Under the pieces are notes generated by a model. It worked only from the letters and a program-made list of their open reading frames with translations. It was not told the origin of the DNA and made no database searches. This document shows positions 1 to 10,929 of a stretch of DNA of 64,000 nucleotides, one piece after another (within the stretch, counting starts at the first letter, position 1; every line of letters starts with the position of its first letter). The DNA is from Odontocerum albicorne. Its lineage: Eukaryota; Arthropoda; Insecta; Trichoptera; Odontoceridae. The position numbers were made by a program, and so were the translations under genes. The stretch lies in contig OX463852.1 of assembly GCA_949825065.1 (NCBI GenBank), forward strand, positions 14,174,127 through 14,238,126, read 5' to 3'.

Positions 1-149
1 CTTGTTTAGAAGATTATCTTACAATTAAAAAAAACATTACTGATCAACTAAAAAAATAGCACACAGGTAATAAATATTTAAACTGATTTTATATCATATT
101 GTCTAGATCGACATCATGGGTTGAAAATCTGCCAGATTGTATATGAACA

Positions 150-520
150 CTTCGGGAGGTGCATGGCCGCGTAACGGGCTGGACTTCCATGCGGAAGGTC
201 TCCGGTTCGAACTCCGTGCTGTATTACTCCCCTCGAATGACACAGGCATTTTTCCGCCTAGTATTTGGGGGTACAAGGATACCTATAACTTTGATCATAT
301 TTCAAAAAATTGAAAAAATGCCGGTGTACTCCGATCGTCTCACTTCGGTTTGCCATCGGACCCAGTACAGCAGTGTGGTCGGTGAATTTGCTGGTGTACA
401 ACAGCACACTCACTTAAAAAACTCAACGGCACAGCCTCGCTTTCCAACTAACTTGACAGTGGATTATTGAAGGAATTCTTGACTACGAGGCCCAGCAACG
501 ACGATAATACGAACATGTGT
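150..520 (+). repeat. tRNA-headed SINE, family 1, full-length copy
   Basis: The head has a Pol III-like A box (TGGCCGCGTAACGG, near 163) and a strong B box (GGTTCGAACTCC, near 202). The body runs through 'actcccctcgaatgac' and 'ccgatcgtctcacttcg' to a tail near 'gactacgaggcccagcaacg'. The same order of blocks recurs inverted at 3534-3790 and again at 60028-60300, with the head alone at 21185-21262. Recurrence plus internal promoter boxes supports a SINE. The open frame across it is not a gene. Confidence 0.7.
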
Positions 521-883
521 ACATTACACTCCATGTAAAGCCGAATGTGTTACTTTTACATATAGGAAGATCTATAAAAGTTTCCTTAAAATTCCTCTTC
601 CCTTGGTAATTTTTTGCGGTTTGATACCAAATATATTTTTCTAAACGTATGCGGATGCGGAAAAGTATCCCATCTAAAAGCCGCAGCCACCACTTTCTTA
701 TCCTTACACTCAACGAATTTTATTTTTTGAACTTTTTTTAATATTCAATATTGGGTTTGAACTCCGAATTAAAATGCCCTTTAGAAGATCAGCTTTCTAA
801 ATGGCGCTTTATTATTGGCTTTTATTTATTATTTATAATTAAAGTATTAACACTGGATGTTTAAAGATATTGCAATTTGTTTA

Positions 884-1060
884 GTCAAACACTGTTTTTT
901 CCACTAGATATAACGGTATAATTCTACGGATTTCAAGGGTTTCCCCTCATCATTATGTGAGCATATACAAGTGTTGTTTGTGGTCCCGAGGTGATAAGGT
1001 GAAAACCTTGAAACCGGTAGGAGTATACCGTTATATAAAGTAAAATAAACAGTGTTTGAC
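884..1060. mobile_element. Palindromic MITE with TA target duplication
   Basis: The left end GTCAAACACTG and right end CAGTGTTTGAC are perfect inverted repeats flanked by TA (882-883 and 1061-1062). Similarity continues inward on both sides (TATAACGGTATA-type and GGTTTCAAGG-type blocks), so most of the 177 bp folds back on itself. A half copy lies at 59860-59935. The TA duplication suggests Tc1/mariner mobilisation. No coding capacity. Confidence 0.75.
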
Positions 1061-1063
1061 TAT

Positions 1064-1505
1064 AACAACTGACAAATTATTCTTATTTTATTATAATAAA
1101 AGCAAAAAAAAAACAAAATGGTTTTGCACCTAACTTAAAACAAGCATTTTGCCTGTCTTCACATTTTTATTTGCTGTTTCAAAACTCCAATGCGGAAATT
1201 ACAAACTAAGAGCAAACAATACCAGTTTGTACTGCAATAGATCGTCAGATCTGATTCCAAGTTGCCTTTTTTCCCATCTGTGAATTTCACGGGAGTCGAT
1301 TACGATATTCCAATACGGATTTTTCGCAAGACGACGGCGTGATGTGAGTGAATGGCAAATTTTAAATGTAATGTTTTGATGAAATCGACCGACACGACGT
1401 TAAGATGGAATTTTACCACGTTTAGTATCTCATCAGGAATGTTGCATAATTTTAATATCAATTTTATTTCTAGAAAATTTTGTCAAAACACGTTTTCATT
1501 TAAGA
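1064..1505. other. AT-rich spacer without recognised features
   Basis: No open frame with coding character, RNA gene or repeat family was recognised here. Confidence 0.4.
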
Positions 1506-1517
1506 AATACTACAGTA

Positions 1518-1817
1518 TTGTTTAAAATTTATCGTAAAACTATATCTCACACAATTTCTTCACCTAGTTTGTCTAAGGTAACTTGCAAACGAGCTCTGGC
1601 GCAAAAGTTGTGGAAAGCGCACTTTTCATTAAATACAGCTCTTAACATTTTTAATAAACGTTATAACAACACACAATTGTATAACAATGTGGTGGACCTA
1701 TTACCAGGTGGCAATGTCTTCAAACCAACCATACAACAGTTAATAAAAGAAGTTACATTGTCACATAAAAATATTGTTAATTTTGCAAAATTCATGAACA
1801 ATAAAAATAAGATATAA
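1518..1817 (+). CDS. Possible coding remnant or terminal exon, unknown
   Basis: An open frame of about 99 codons starts just after a possible splice acceptor (tactacag at 1507-1514) and ends in TAA. It has no ATG near its start, so if real it is a 3' exon. Composition is mixed rather than low-complexity, with a block VVDLLPGGNVFKP near the middle. No family was recognised. The AATAAA-rich SINE tail directly downstream (1843-1921) could supply polyadenylation. It could equally be a relic of a mobile-element protein or a chance frame. Confidence 0.2.
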   Translation: MFKIYRKTISHTISSPSLSKVTCKRALAQKLWKAHFSLNTALNIFNKRYNNTQLYNNVVDLLPGGNVFKPTIQQLIKEVTLSHKNIVNFAKFMNNKNKI

Positions 1818-1842
1818 CAACAATAAGTGAGATATAAAGGGA

Positions 1843-1921
1843 ATGTTGGTTGGAAGAGATTACCGCCCGGCCATAAGACTGCCAGATTGTTTTTTACAAT
1901 AAAGTGTTTAATAAATAAATA
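1843..1921 (+). repeat. SINE family 2, 3' tail fragment
   Basis: The motif 'ggttggaagagatt' is followed by a GCC...GCCAGATTGT block and an AATAAAGTGTTTAATAAATAAATAA tail. Related tails occur at 10862-10928, 19140-19223, 20960-21035 and inverted at 19981-20060. Only the 3' part is present. Confidence 0.6.
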
Positions 1922-2389
1922 ATCAGATAGCTGTCAATAGGTATCGAATTTTATTTACTCTTCCCAACTGAGCCGTAAAGAGAGTCAATACATAAAAGTC
2001 AAACGATTTCTCTATTATCTTCTGAAGATTTATTGCAGATTCAATAGATGTTTTCATAAAAAAAATATGAAAATGCACGCGTGTGGTTTCAATACACAAA
2101 TTGCATGTCTCTTCACGTGACTTATATGCAATTGTGTGTATTCTATTACAATAGTATGTTAATCATTTAATGAAGCGCATCCATGACAACTACAAGTATT
2201 AAATTCTTCATGTTTGTAACCTATTTTACAATATATATTTTGACACTAATACCGCAATGAAGCAAAAATGAGCAGATCTACTGTGCAGGTATTGAAATTT
2301 TAAAATACATTATTCTGTCAAACTGTGTAGAACTTTGTCAGTCTTTTTATCAATAGTTATTTACCCCAATTTGTTTGTTCGCAACCTCA

Positions 2390-2530
2390 TATCCACATAC
2401 TCTCGCCTTTAACCGTTGAGTTGTTGCACACATACCAACAGCCTTTATTCGGCTTCTTTCAGTATTTTTCAATGTCTACGTTTCACTCTCATACATCACA
2501 GTTGATACTAAAATTCTGGTGTTGACAGTA
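2390..2530 (-). mobile_element. Non-LTR retrotransposon fragment
   Basis: The minus strand reads ERSRIKAVGM followed by TTQRLKARVCG, like the segment after the RT domain of non-LTR elements. Plus-strand 'ctttaaccgttgagttgttg' recurs at 5578-5597. Heavily decayed, so the family is uncertain. Confidence 0.35.
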
Positions 2531-2960
2531 CTAAATTACTCATAACATCCCCCTCGGTCGAGATACACCCCATTAATTAAGGGTGATCTCGGCCGTGAGG
2601 ACATCAGATGTTTTCAGCCCAATTACGACTTTGAAAAAGCATTAGAAAGAGTTTACTCAATGCTTTTGCAAAATAACTCGCACTCTATTAATAATTTATC
2701 ATAGAATTTTACTAGCAAAAATTGTATACCTTGGTTTTCTAAATGATATTTTTCAACTCCTATAATATTTGTAAGTTGATAAATTAATAAGGATTTAACT
2801 CCTTACTAAACATTATAGGCATGACCGAGTCCATTTATGGGAAAGTACGAGTATGAGTAATCACTGTTCCTGTTAATTTAGGAATTTTATCTATTTATAT
2901 TTTTCTTTATTATGCATTTTATTTGATTTAATTCGGTTGAACCTGTATAAAATAAAATGT

Positions 2961-3200
2961 ATAAATAATCTAATTCCAGTATGGCGACGAATTGCAACAT
3001 TTTTCAAACCACTATATTTTGTGACCTCAGAGTATAACACTGTTTTGTGACATCAAAGTATAACACTGTTTTGTGTCATTAAAGTATATCACAGTTTTGT
3101 GACATCAAAATACAAATAATCAAATTCCGACATGGTGACGACCTGCAACATTTTTCAAACCACTATATATTATACTTCAAAGTATAACACTAAAACTAAG
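2961..3200. repeat. Nested tandem repeat, 26-bp unit
   Basis: About 3.5 copies of a 26-bp unit (TTTTGTGACATCAAAGTATA + ACACTG) occupy roughly 3017-3116. The array is bracketed by a direct duplication of about 55 bp containing GCAACATTTTTCAAACCACT, at 2961-3016 and 3112-3170. The whole looks like a small satellite-like expansion inside a duplicated block. Confidence 0.75.
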
Positions 3201-3533
3201 ATCACGGACCAGGAAGTCAGATGTTGTTGAATTCAACCATAATCAAAAATGTACCTTCACCTGAGCGGAAGATTCAAAGTTTGAAGCAAAACCTGCCTAA
3301 ACCAGTTGCACAACTGGTGATCAAACCAGTTATGTAAGACTGTGAAAACAGACAGGAAATACAATATAATTCAATGTGCTTTAATACTATATTTACTTAA
3401 GCTTTTTAAGTTTAACTAATTGCTAATACATTTAATTAAAACTTACAACTTAACTTATAATGATCCATTCCATCCCTCGGCATTCCAATGTCAATTTAAT
3501 TTAAAAGCAAAGCTGTGTCGTGGAGGTTTTTTT

Positions 3534-3790
3534 TTTAAGTTAGTGAGCCGGTGCACACCAGCAAACTCACCGGCCACACCGCTATACTGGATCGGATGGC
3601 ACAACGAAGTGAGACGATCGGAGCACACCGGCATGCTTTTTCCATAATTTTTTTAGAAGAATAGATATGACCGAAGTCTTAAAAAATACCTTTCACATTC
3701 GAGGGGAGTAGCGTAACGCAGGGTTCGAAGCGATGACCTAACGCACGAAAGTCATCGATTAGGTTACCGCGTGGCCATGCACCTAAGAGT
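3534..3790 (-). repeat. SINE family 1, inverted copy
   Basis: Reverse-complement counterpart of the copy at 150-520. The tRNA-like head, with a degraded B box (CGCTTCGAACCCTG), lies at the 3790 end. 'ccgatcgtctcac' lies in the body, and 'gtgcaccggctcac' near 3540 closes it. Confidence 0.65.
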
Positions 3791-4299
3791 TTCCTCAGTA
3801 AGATACAGGCGCAAAAGCCTTCTTTACTAGGGTCACGACAAATGACAGGATACAAATCCAGAGCCATATTATTTGAGAATGTCGACTAGAAATGACTTAT
3901 TTTTGTATATCTTATTTTATCATATAACATATTATCGTTTTTACCCTTTAATCGATGAGTGATTCTATTGATGTCGCCAAGTATATATCTGGAGAGCTCA
4001 CATTCCTCTCAGCCTCGATCCAGAAGGTTCGTCGAGATATAATACAAATCGGTTGAGGACAGGAGACACCCACATGCATTGATAGCGTGTAATTTAGACA
4101 CTTCAGGTACACCCTCATTAAGGCGTCTCAACTATTTGTCCAACAAATACCACTTTATTTATTATGGTACATTCGAATCCGTACATTTTGCTACACAATC
4201 AGGTTTTCCACAAGATTCCAATCTCGATCCAACATAATTTTTAATTTTCATCAGTGAGATCGGTCGAGTCATCAGGCATTCCAAGTACTTCCTGGTTGA

Positions 4300-4870
4300 T
4301 TTAAAAACGATGATTTAAAGAAAGTCGATTCATTACAAGACTGCATGGAACTCCAGGATTTGAATGGTATCTGGAAATAGAGTAAGGCCAATAAGCTGAC
4401 CTCCAAATCTCTACCATAAATGTAAGCTCATGATTTTTTTTACAGCCAGTACTTAAGATACTTAATCGATGATCAGCCCATCAGGCGTTTCGATGATCAG
4501 CCCATTAGGCGTTTCGATGATCAGTCAATCAGGCGTTTCGACACTATCAAAGACCTTGGCATTATGTTCAACAGTAAATATTCATATTATACATTCGGCA
4601 TTCATATCAAGAATATATGTACATTTACCAATAAAGTTCTAGAATTTGTGATTACTTTCTAGGGCGCTTGGCAGTGGCACTGTTATGAGATATCTTTATA
4701 ATTTACTGGTTTGCAGTAGATTAGAGTGCGGCTTAATCATTTGGCACCTGAGAGGAATCCACCATTCCCTGATAGTTGAGCAAGTTCAAAATAATTTTCT
4801 GCGACACATTTATTGTAAGGCTTTTTACCCATGACTGCATCCCACATTTTTTAATGGGTATACTCAAATA
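4300..4870 (+). mobile_element. Jockey/CR1-like non-LTR retrotransposon relic (RT 3' part)
   Basis: Frame-broken translation shows the region after the RT active site: a DLxxLQD-like block (4310-4400), then FNSK...HI, then SRLECGLIIW and VEQVQNNFLRHIY (4715-4815). The last two match the conserved 'LEYxxxIW...iExVQrkFLR' signature of Jockey/CR1-type elements. Stops and frameshifts show it is dead. A 24-bp tandem repeat at 4467-4538 interrupts it. Confidence 0.6.
4467..4538. repeat. Three tandem copies of a 24-bp unit
   Basis: Three adjacent copies of CGATGATCAGCCCATCAGGC + GTTT, with one or two substitutions each. It lies in the retrotransposon relic, so it probably arose by local slippage or unequal exchange after insertion. 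Confidence 0.85.
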
Positions 4871-5559
4871 TTAATGTAAATTATATACAAGTGTACATAT
4901 ATACGAGTATGTATACAAATTGCTAATGGGAAAAATAGCAAACTCTTTGTTAATTCCACAGACTTTTGTTTAATGTACCGAACAATTATTTACGCTATAG
5001 TAAATTAAGATTGTTTTTGGTGCCGTATTCATGAATTGGACTCTTAAGAGCATCACCACTCACGTTATGGCCTTGTTGAATGAATTTTCTGATTTCAATA
5101 TCTTTCATATATCGGTGGATAAATTAAAGATTAAACTCATAAATAAACGATTAGGTATAACTGAGTCACTTTACAGGAAAGCATGAGTAACACGATTTAA
5201 TTTTTTTTATTTGCTATACATAATTGGTTTAAGCATGTATCAAATGTAAAATTAATAAACTCTCGAATGAAAAGATAGGTCGAGAAACGCGACACAATTT
5301 TATATAAAGTCCAATATGAAATAAAATATTTTATTTTGTCAGATATAATTACATCATCTCGTCGAATAATACTTGCCCTCCGAAATTCGCGTGCTTTCAC
5401 ATTTACTAGAATTTCAGTTACATAAGAAATGCATTTCTTTAAGAAATAGTTGATTACATTCGCTTCTACATTCGCTTTCAATATCGGGAATTTACTTTCT
5501 TTCTCTCTTGAGTAAATTCACCTTTATCAGTCATTGATCTCACGCATACCTTCATGTCT

Positions 5560-5650
5560 ACACCGTGATGCTCTCGTCTTTAACCGTTGAGTTGTTGAGT
5601 AATGTGCAGCGTTCTTCCTATGATTCTAGAGTCTAGACAATGGTCAACTT
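5560..5650 (-). mobile_element. Non-LTR fragment related to 2390-2530
   Basis: Contains the same 'ctttaaccgttgagttgttg' segment as 2390-2530 (minus translation STTQRLKTRA). Short and decayed. The sharing between two sites is the main evidence. Confidence 0.35.
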
Positions 5651-6148
5651 CCCCGTGCAAATGTTTTCCACTATACTCGTATATCTTTAGAATTATTTAT
5701 TTATTACAAAATTGGATGTATATATGAAAAACATTTTACCTGTTCTAAGATAATAAGAATTGACAATGTGTGGGCTTGTGTGGAACATTATTTTAAAGGA
5801 GTTCAAAAAAATTATCATCTAGCTTAACATTTTTGCACATATAGGATTAATCTATGGTTTATCGATATTTAAAATATGTTTTTAAAACAGTGTTATTTGT
5901 GAGTTCGGTTATTTTTGCATCAATTCAGATCACTTATGAAATCGTCAATACCCTCAGAAATGAATCGTAAAAATTGTTATTCTAATGGAGAGACGAATAC
6001 TTATTTTTTTAAACTCTCATATATATTAAAGTTGATATTAAAATAATGTTGTGAACTATCATCATCTTAACAGATACAATGAGACTCGAGTTTACATGTT
6101 ATAGTGCCCCATTGACCTTATTTTTATCGCAACTCTAAATCTGAGAAA
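5651..6148. other. AT-rich spacer
   Basis: Nothing recognisable apart from one TACGAGTAT-type motif at 5672-5680. Confidence 0.4.
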
Positions 6149-6208
6149 ATACTACCCAAATAGTAAAATACTACCCAAATAGTAAAATACTAGCCAAATA
6201 GTAAAATT
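6149..6208. repeat. Three tandem copies of a 20-bp unit
   Basis: ATACTACCCAAATAGTAAAA is repeated three times; the third copy has TAGCC in place of TACCC. Minisatellite-like. Confidence 0.85.
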
Positions 6209-6227
6209 CCTCAACTTGCTCTAATTT

Positions 6228-6440
6228 TGCATTGTTAATTTATATTATATTGCATTCACTTGCATTTTCATCATTTTCTGTCACCATGACTTTGAATTTC
6301 GCAACATTCATTCTAAATTCTTTCTTTTCGCATATCTTATACAATTTACTTATCAAACTCCACAATTCATCTTCATTCTTCGCTAATACTACCATTTCAT
6401 CAGCATTGTGCAATCCGCATACATTCCATTTCGACATTAA
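6228..6440 (-). mobile_element. Non-LTR reverse transcriptase active-site fragment
   Basis: The minus strand encodes a clean 65-codon piece reading ..HNADEMVVLAKNEDEL.. then KEFRMNVAKFKVMV. This is the RT palm motif (Y/F)ADD followed by the conserved 'GLxxNxxKSKVM' block. The second catalytic Asp is replaced by Glu (ADE) and the aromatic residue is lost, so it is inactive. Likely the same broad family as the WFGHVERM fragments. Confidence 0.65.
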
Positions 6441-6983
6441 CTAATAATTTGTTAAATCGTAATTTTAATTCTTAAATTTTATTGACGTATAATTTAAATA
6501 AAATATTAATACTAAATATGACGCAAAATAATACAGTACTATTGTATATTACTATTTTGAATACAAATCGTTCTAAAAACTCGCGATGAGCTAATAACGG
6601 CCCAATAAAATGCAGAAGCCCACTTGCCAAATTGACCGCCATTTAAAATTGTAATCAACACCAATATCGACGTGCCCATAATATAAGAGTGTATAAACGT
6701 TTGTCCAACATAGCATGTACTTTCTCGGGCATCGTTGAAAGTGAAATGAAGACCAGAACAGCCTGCGAACTAGTGAAAGTGTTTACTCTTCATTAGCTGG
6801 CCTTCCTCCGTTTGGTCCCAACCAGTTACCTGTCTGTTGACATATCAAGATTACTGAGAAACACGTAACCAGTATGATATCACGGCGGTCACCTTCTTTG
6901 CCATCAATGTGAATTTGAAATGACGAGGTATTTAATCACCTTGGTTCTTAGTAAAATAATTAATTCAAGGAAAATTTTATACT

Positions 6984-7110
6984 GTGCCGTTTAGAGAGCA
7001 AACTCTCCTGAAGGGTGCTTCAACTCTAGGATCAAACCCACCACTATTGAATAAATCACATCTGGTAACTATAGTAGCGCCCGAGCGGATCATATATAAT
7101 ATAACACTTT
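6984..7110 (-). repeat. tRNA-like SINE, family 4
   Basis: On the minus strand a B-box-like GGGTTTGATCC is followed by a 'gctctctaaacgg' segment. The terminal block 'ccgtttagagagca' recurs at 9611-9624, where a second degenerate B box follows. Only two copies are visible, so the family is tentative. Confidence 0.4.
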
Positions 7111-7121
7111 CTTCGTACACA

Positions 7122-7300
7122 GTACAAACTTCTGGGACGATTGCAATGTGACAATTTCTGTCAATCAATCAGAAATATGTTTATGAGGCATTAAGTGAAG
7201 ACCAGGCAGATTTTTTTTTAAATCTTAGTTTCAGCGAAAATCGAACCCATAACCTTCGGGTCGGAAGACAGGCTCCTTACCAACTAGGCCACAGAAGTCA
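7122..7300 (-). repeat. SINE family 2, near full-length inverted copy
   Basis: On the minus strand: tRNA-like head (GTGGCCTAGTTGGTAAGG as A-box region, GGGTTCGATTTTC as B box), then a poly(A)-like spacer, CTGGTCTTCACTTAA and a degraded 'ttctgattgattgacagaaatt' tail. The same block order occurs at 19981-20146 and 20880-21035. Confidence 0.65.
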
Positions 7301-7399
7301 TTAATTGACAAATAATATTTGAAGTTCGTTCAACGTTCTGCTGTATTCATCAGACATGTTTATTATTTATCTATTGAACACACTAATGCAATTTCTCTC

Positions 7400-7715
7400 T
7401 TATACTAAGGCTGACATCTTGAGTAAGTTGAAGAAGATCACTCATAGGTGGTTTGGGCACGTGGAAAGAATGAATAAAAAAGACTAACAAAATAAATCAA
7501 CAGTGCAAATGTAAGTGGAAAGTGTGGTAGAGGAAAACCAAGAAAGTATGGTTGGATCAAGTGAATGATATTTTGAAAGAAAAAATAAGAGGAATCATCG
7601 GAGGTGTGTTATAAAGTATATGAATCTAGAAAATGCGAAGGATGAGTGTCGTGACAGTAAAGTCTGGCACTCTCTCCTTTCTATCCCGATAGGGAAATAA
7701 CGTGATGGTATGTAT
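7400..7715 (+). mobile_element. Non-LTR retrotransposon 3' end
   Basis: Plus frames read HRWFGHVERMNKKD, then a GRGKPRKYGW block, then a terminal 'ggcactctctcctttctat' segment and a GTGATGGTATGTATG-type 3' end. This is the typical C-terminus and tail of an insect LINE found in many truncated copies. Sister ends are at 8155-8325, 33660-33915 and 63400-63545. Inactivated by stops. Confidence 0.65.
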
Positions 7716-8154
7716 GTTATGCATGTAGGTTTCAAAGTTTTTCATTTTTTTATATATTTTAATATAACATAAACGGGGGTTACAGCATTGTTCCATGGAC
7801 CCTTTGTTTATGTTTTGAACTATAATGCCTCTTTTGCAATTTACATTATTTAAATCCAACGACGAGCCATAGAGAACAAGTACATAATGCAAAAAGCCCT
7901 CAATATTGTAAATATAGAGAACCACTTCACTAGATAAGCTCTGTGAAGAAGTTGTCCTACTTACCTACTCCGTCAGGGAGATGGCGTGATGATATGCTAA
8001 TAATTAATGATTATTTATCTAATTTGTTGGATCAAACCGTACATTATAATATTTTTTTACTGATAGATGCATTAGATGAAAGAAATATATTATGTTGCCA
8101 ATTCAATGTCACAGCTTATAAACATACTGGACCAAGGGAAATATAATTACATGT

Positions 8155-8325
8155 GATATTTTTAAATAAGGAAATGTAACAAGCAAAAGAAATCGTAGTA
8201 GTCGCATGAGAAGATTTATAGGCGTAGAAGAGGCAAAATATGTGTGACGAGATAAAAAAAGTCTGGTGCTCTGTCCTTTCTGCCAACTCCAACAAGGAAA
8301 CGGCGTGATGGTGTGTACGAGTATA
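8155..8325 (+). mobile_element. Non-LTR retrotransposon 3' end
   Basis: Plus translation shows NRSSRMRRFIGVEEAKYV then (stop) RDKK. This corresponds to the 'NRRxCMKRxMxVxEAKxVCxDR' C-terminus of the WFGHVERM family. It ends with 'ggcgtgatggtgtgta', like the other copies. Confidence 0.6.
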
Positions 8326-8787
8326 TTTATACTTTGGTACGGATGGTATGTTAACCCAATACACATTTAACTTTTACGAAAAACCCAACGCCAACCAATA
8401 TAAGAACGCTCTTTATAACTTGTTCTTATTTTAATTTTGAAAGCTCTCATTGGTTATGTTTCTAGAACAGATTCTGTATATTTTCATTCTGCCTTCTTTC
8501 AAACATTGATATTTCACAAATTTACCTTAGTGCACGCATCTCCACAGAATCAATTTTACATACTCTTATCCATCTTTTGCCAAGTCCAAATTTCACATCA
8601 AGGTGGGCACCAACACACTATGATGACAGACATTGAAGATCCGATAGCGGAGCGTTGAACGTCCTTAAGTGTTCGTCGGACATATTGTATTTATGCAGCG
8701 TTATTTATTTGTTACTTCACAACCCGAGTAGAATATATAGGAGTTATATAGGGAAATTAATAAAAATAAATACATATAAATCAAGCT

Positions 8788-9170
8788 TCATGGCCTATTT
8801 ATTATAGCGCTTATCTTCGGGTTCAATTCCCTTTTTTTTAATAAAAAAAATCGTCTGGTAACAATACTTGTTCTAGACGTATGAGAGTCTAGACGTCTAG
8901 TCCTCCCAAAAATAAATATATCGGACACTCTTCCACGATGTGACCTAAAGTCTTGACCATAACTATATAAGCACAAGGAAAAATTAATGAAACCCCAACT
9001 ACGCAAGGTGCATGCAATGCAACTGTGGCCACACCTAACATGATTCAGGGTATACCACAATCTTCGTGAATATTGAATAAATAAAGTTAATCGATTGAGT
9101 AATCCGTCTTGAATAAGCCCCCAGGACACACGTGGTTCAACAAGCACTAACCTCAAGAACACTAACTCTG
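8788..9170 (-). mobile_element. Jockey/R1-like LINE C-terminal domain relic
   Basis: The minus strand encodes LNHVRCGHSCIACTLRSWGF, matching the 'LRTGHxxxxxxLxxWG' segment before the C-terminal zinc-binding region of Jockey/R1-type elements. The zinc ligands after it are not intact. No ATG-started host gene is implied. Confidence 0.5.
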
Positions 9171-9259
9171 ACCAGAAAGTGCACACGTCTATAATTATAA
9201 ACTACTTTTGAATAACGTTTACTTTCACACTCGGATTTCAAAGCATCACAGATTATAAC

Positions 9260-10030
9260 ACGGTGGCGTGCTGCAAACTCCATTTTTTGCACTAACAAGA
9301 AAACAATTATTTGCATTTTCTTTGAATTAAATGGTTATAAAAGTCGACGAGAGAAAATATCCATCCATAGTCAATTTTAAGAAGGGTTTCAAAAGATTTC
9401 ACGTTAACACCTGCGGACGAATATAAATCGCCGATAATACGCACTGCTAATTAATACATTATAGAATATCATCTAATCGTCCAAAAATTGTGATATATTA
9501 AAAATTGTTTCATAAACAATAGTATATAAGTTTATAAACAATAGTATATATAGGCTTAGAAAAATACACATCTATATTAATAATCCTCAATAAGACAATT
9601 TATATAGTACCGTTTAGAGAGCACTTTTCTCGAGGGCGCTCTAATTCACTGTTCAAACTCACAATTATTGGCAAATTAACGATTTGTTAAAAAAAAAACA
9701 AGGTAGGCAGACGAGTTCTTATATTTATAGCAAATAAAAAACAATAACAAAAATAAATATATACACTTAAAAAAGTTAAGCATTCTTTTTCCTCTTCAAT
9801 GTGCCAGCCATTTTTTTTTTAAATCATCAATTTACGGAAGTAAATAAAAAGCTATTCGGGATCACTTTCACTTATTACTGAATCACTACACATACGTAGT
9901 TCCTTGGGGCGTCTTCTGGGACGTGAAGAAGATGAGAGTAGATCCCTGCACTAAATGGAAAGGATTGACGAAAACTGGTTGAGGATTGACGAAATATGGC
10001 TGTATAAAAATCAAACCATCACAGTACAAA
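9260..10030. other. Spacer with a possible core promoter and a SINE fragment
   Basis: A good TATA-like box (TATAAAAG, about 9335-9342) precedes an Inr-like TCA near 9370, but no open frame follows. 9611-9680 carries the second family-4 SINE fragment ('ccgtttagagagca', then TGTTCAAACTC). A 14-bp direct repeat 'gaggattgacgaaa' is near 9959 and 9980. Otherwise nothing recognised. Confidence 0.3.
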
Positions 10031-10037
10031 AAAATGT

Positions 10038-10097
10038 GACTGTAATCTTCGATTCCCGTTGTCGCCGCACAGTCGTCGTTAAATTGAGATTACAGTC
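10038..10097. repeat. Short inverted repeat with CpG-containing loop
   Basis: Perfect 11-bp arms GACTGTAATCT and AGATTACAGTC enclose a 38-nt loop rich in CG dinucleotides, unlike the surrounding AT-rich DNA. No terminal TA duplication is seen. Function unknown. Confidence 0.55.
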
Positions 10098-10439
10098 TCC
10101 TGCTTTCTGTAAGTGATGCATTCTTGACTATAATTCAAGTATCCCGCATTCAAAGCGTTAAAATATGTTTTTAAGCACTTTGTGAGGATAAAGCACTCAT
10201 TAATTAACCTCTCATCCCGGTAAATGACATGCTTCGCCTTTATTTTAAATTAGTGCATTCACGTGATCCCGTTCTTAGATACTCGTATACCTCGTAAGCC
10301 TGAACCCTGTCTACCTATAATGAAAGGACAATGGATGTTTCCTAGTGAAAAAATCTCCATGGAATCCACAGATCACTCAGGTAGGAAAACACATGGAGGA
10401 GATACTCGTATTATAAGGCTTATCTACGAGTATATGCAT

Positions 10440-10560
10440 TGTTCGGCGGCCATGGTCTAACGGTTAGCTTTCATACTGAGCAAGCGGGCGTCCTAGATTC
10501 GATTTCTGGTGGATTGACTTCCTACCTAGTTTTAGTCATATACTATATCACAACAGGATT
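10440..10560 (+). repeat. tRNA-derived SINE, family 3
   Basis: A tRNA-like head begins GCGGCCATGGTCTAACGGTT (A box) and reaches a B box AGATTCGATTTC about 45 bp later. The acceptor strands GCGGCCA and TGGTGGA pair at only five of seven positions, so this is a tRNA relic or SINE, not a functional tRNA. An inverted relative lies at 25198-25262. Confidence 0.5.
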
Positions 10561-10861
10561 TTGGTGTTTTTTAATCTTCTGACCATACGAGTATATATCG
10601 CTATTAACATAAAAATTGTGTTAGGTATATAAATTTACCAAAAGGAAAGGCTGCAACAGATTGCCTTAATATGTTTCCTTCTAATATATAATATATGCAT
10701 TTGGACTTAGATATTTTTCGATCGTGTGAAAATAGTATTGACGATTGAAGTATTAATTCAAAAGCTTTACCAGACATGTCAAATCATCAAAAAATCGGTC
10801 AGTAAAACATGTTAAGTTGTTTTTTTTAGTTAACTCAACAGATGTTTTTCCTTGTACTGCA

Positions 10862-10928
10862 TACGGCCATATAACCTGACAATAAGCCCTCCTGATTGTT
10901 TTTACAATGAAGTGTTAAATAAATAAAT
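10862..10928 (+). repeat. SINE family 2, 3' tail fragment
   Basis: 'gacaataagccctcctgatt' then 'gaagtgttaaataaataaat': the tail block of family 2 without its head. Confidence 0.55.
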
Positions 10929-10929
10929 A

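Noticed and set aside
159..470. 103-codon open frame at the left end
   Set aside because: It lies wholly within a SINE copy, crosses its tRNA-like head, and has no counterpart frame in the other copies.
3679..3867. 62-codon minus-strand frame
   Set aside because: Coincident with the inverted SINE family 1 copy; no protein features.
8109..8366. Two overlapping minus-strand frames of 82-85 codons
   Set aside because: They are antisense to a recognisable plus-strand retrotransposon C-terminus and show no features of their own.
10440..10512. Functional tRNA gene
   Set aside because: A and B boxes are present but the acceptor stem has two mismatches, the anticodon arm does not fold well, and a relative occurs at 25198-25262, so it is a SINE or tRNA relic.
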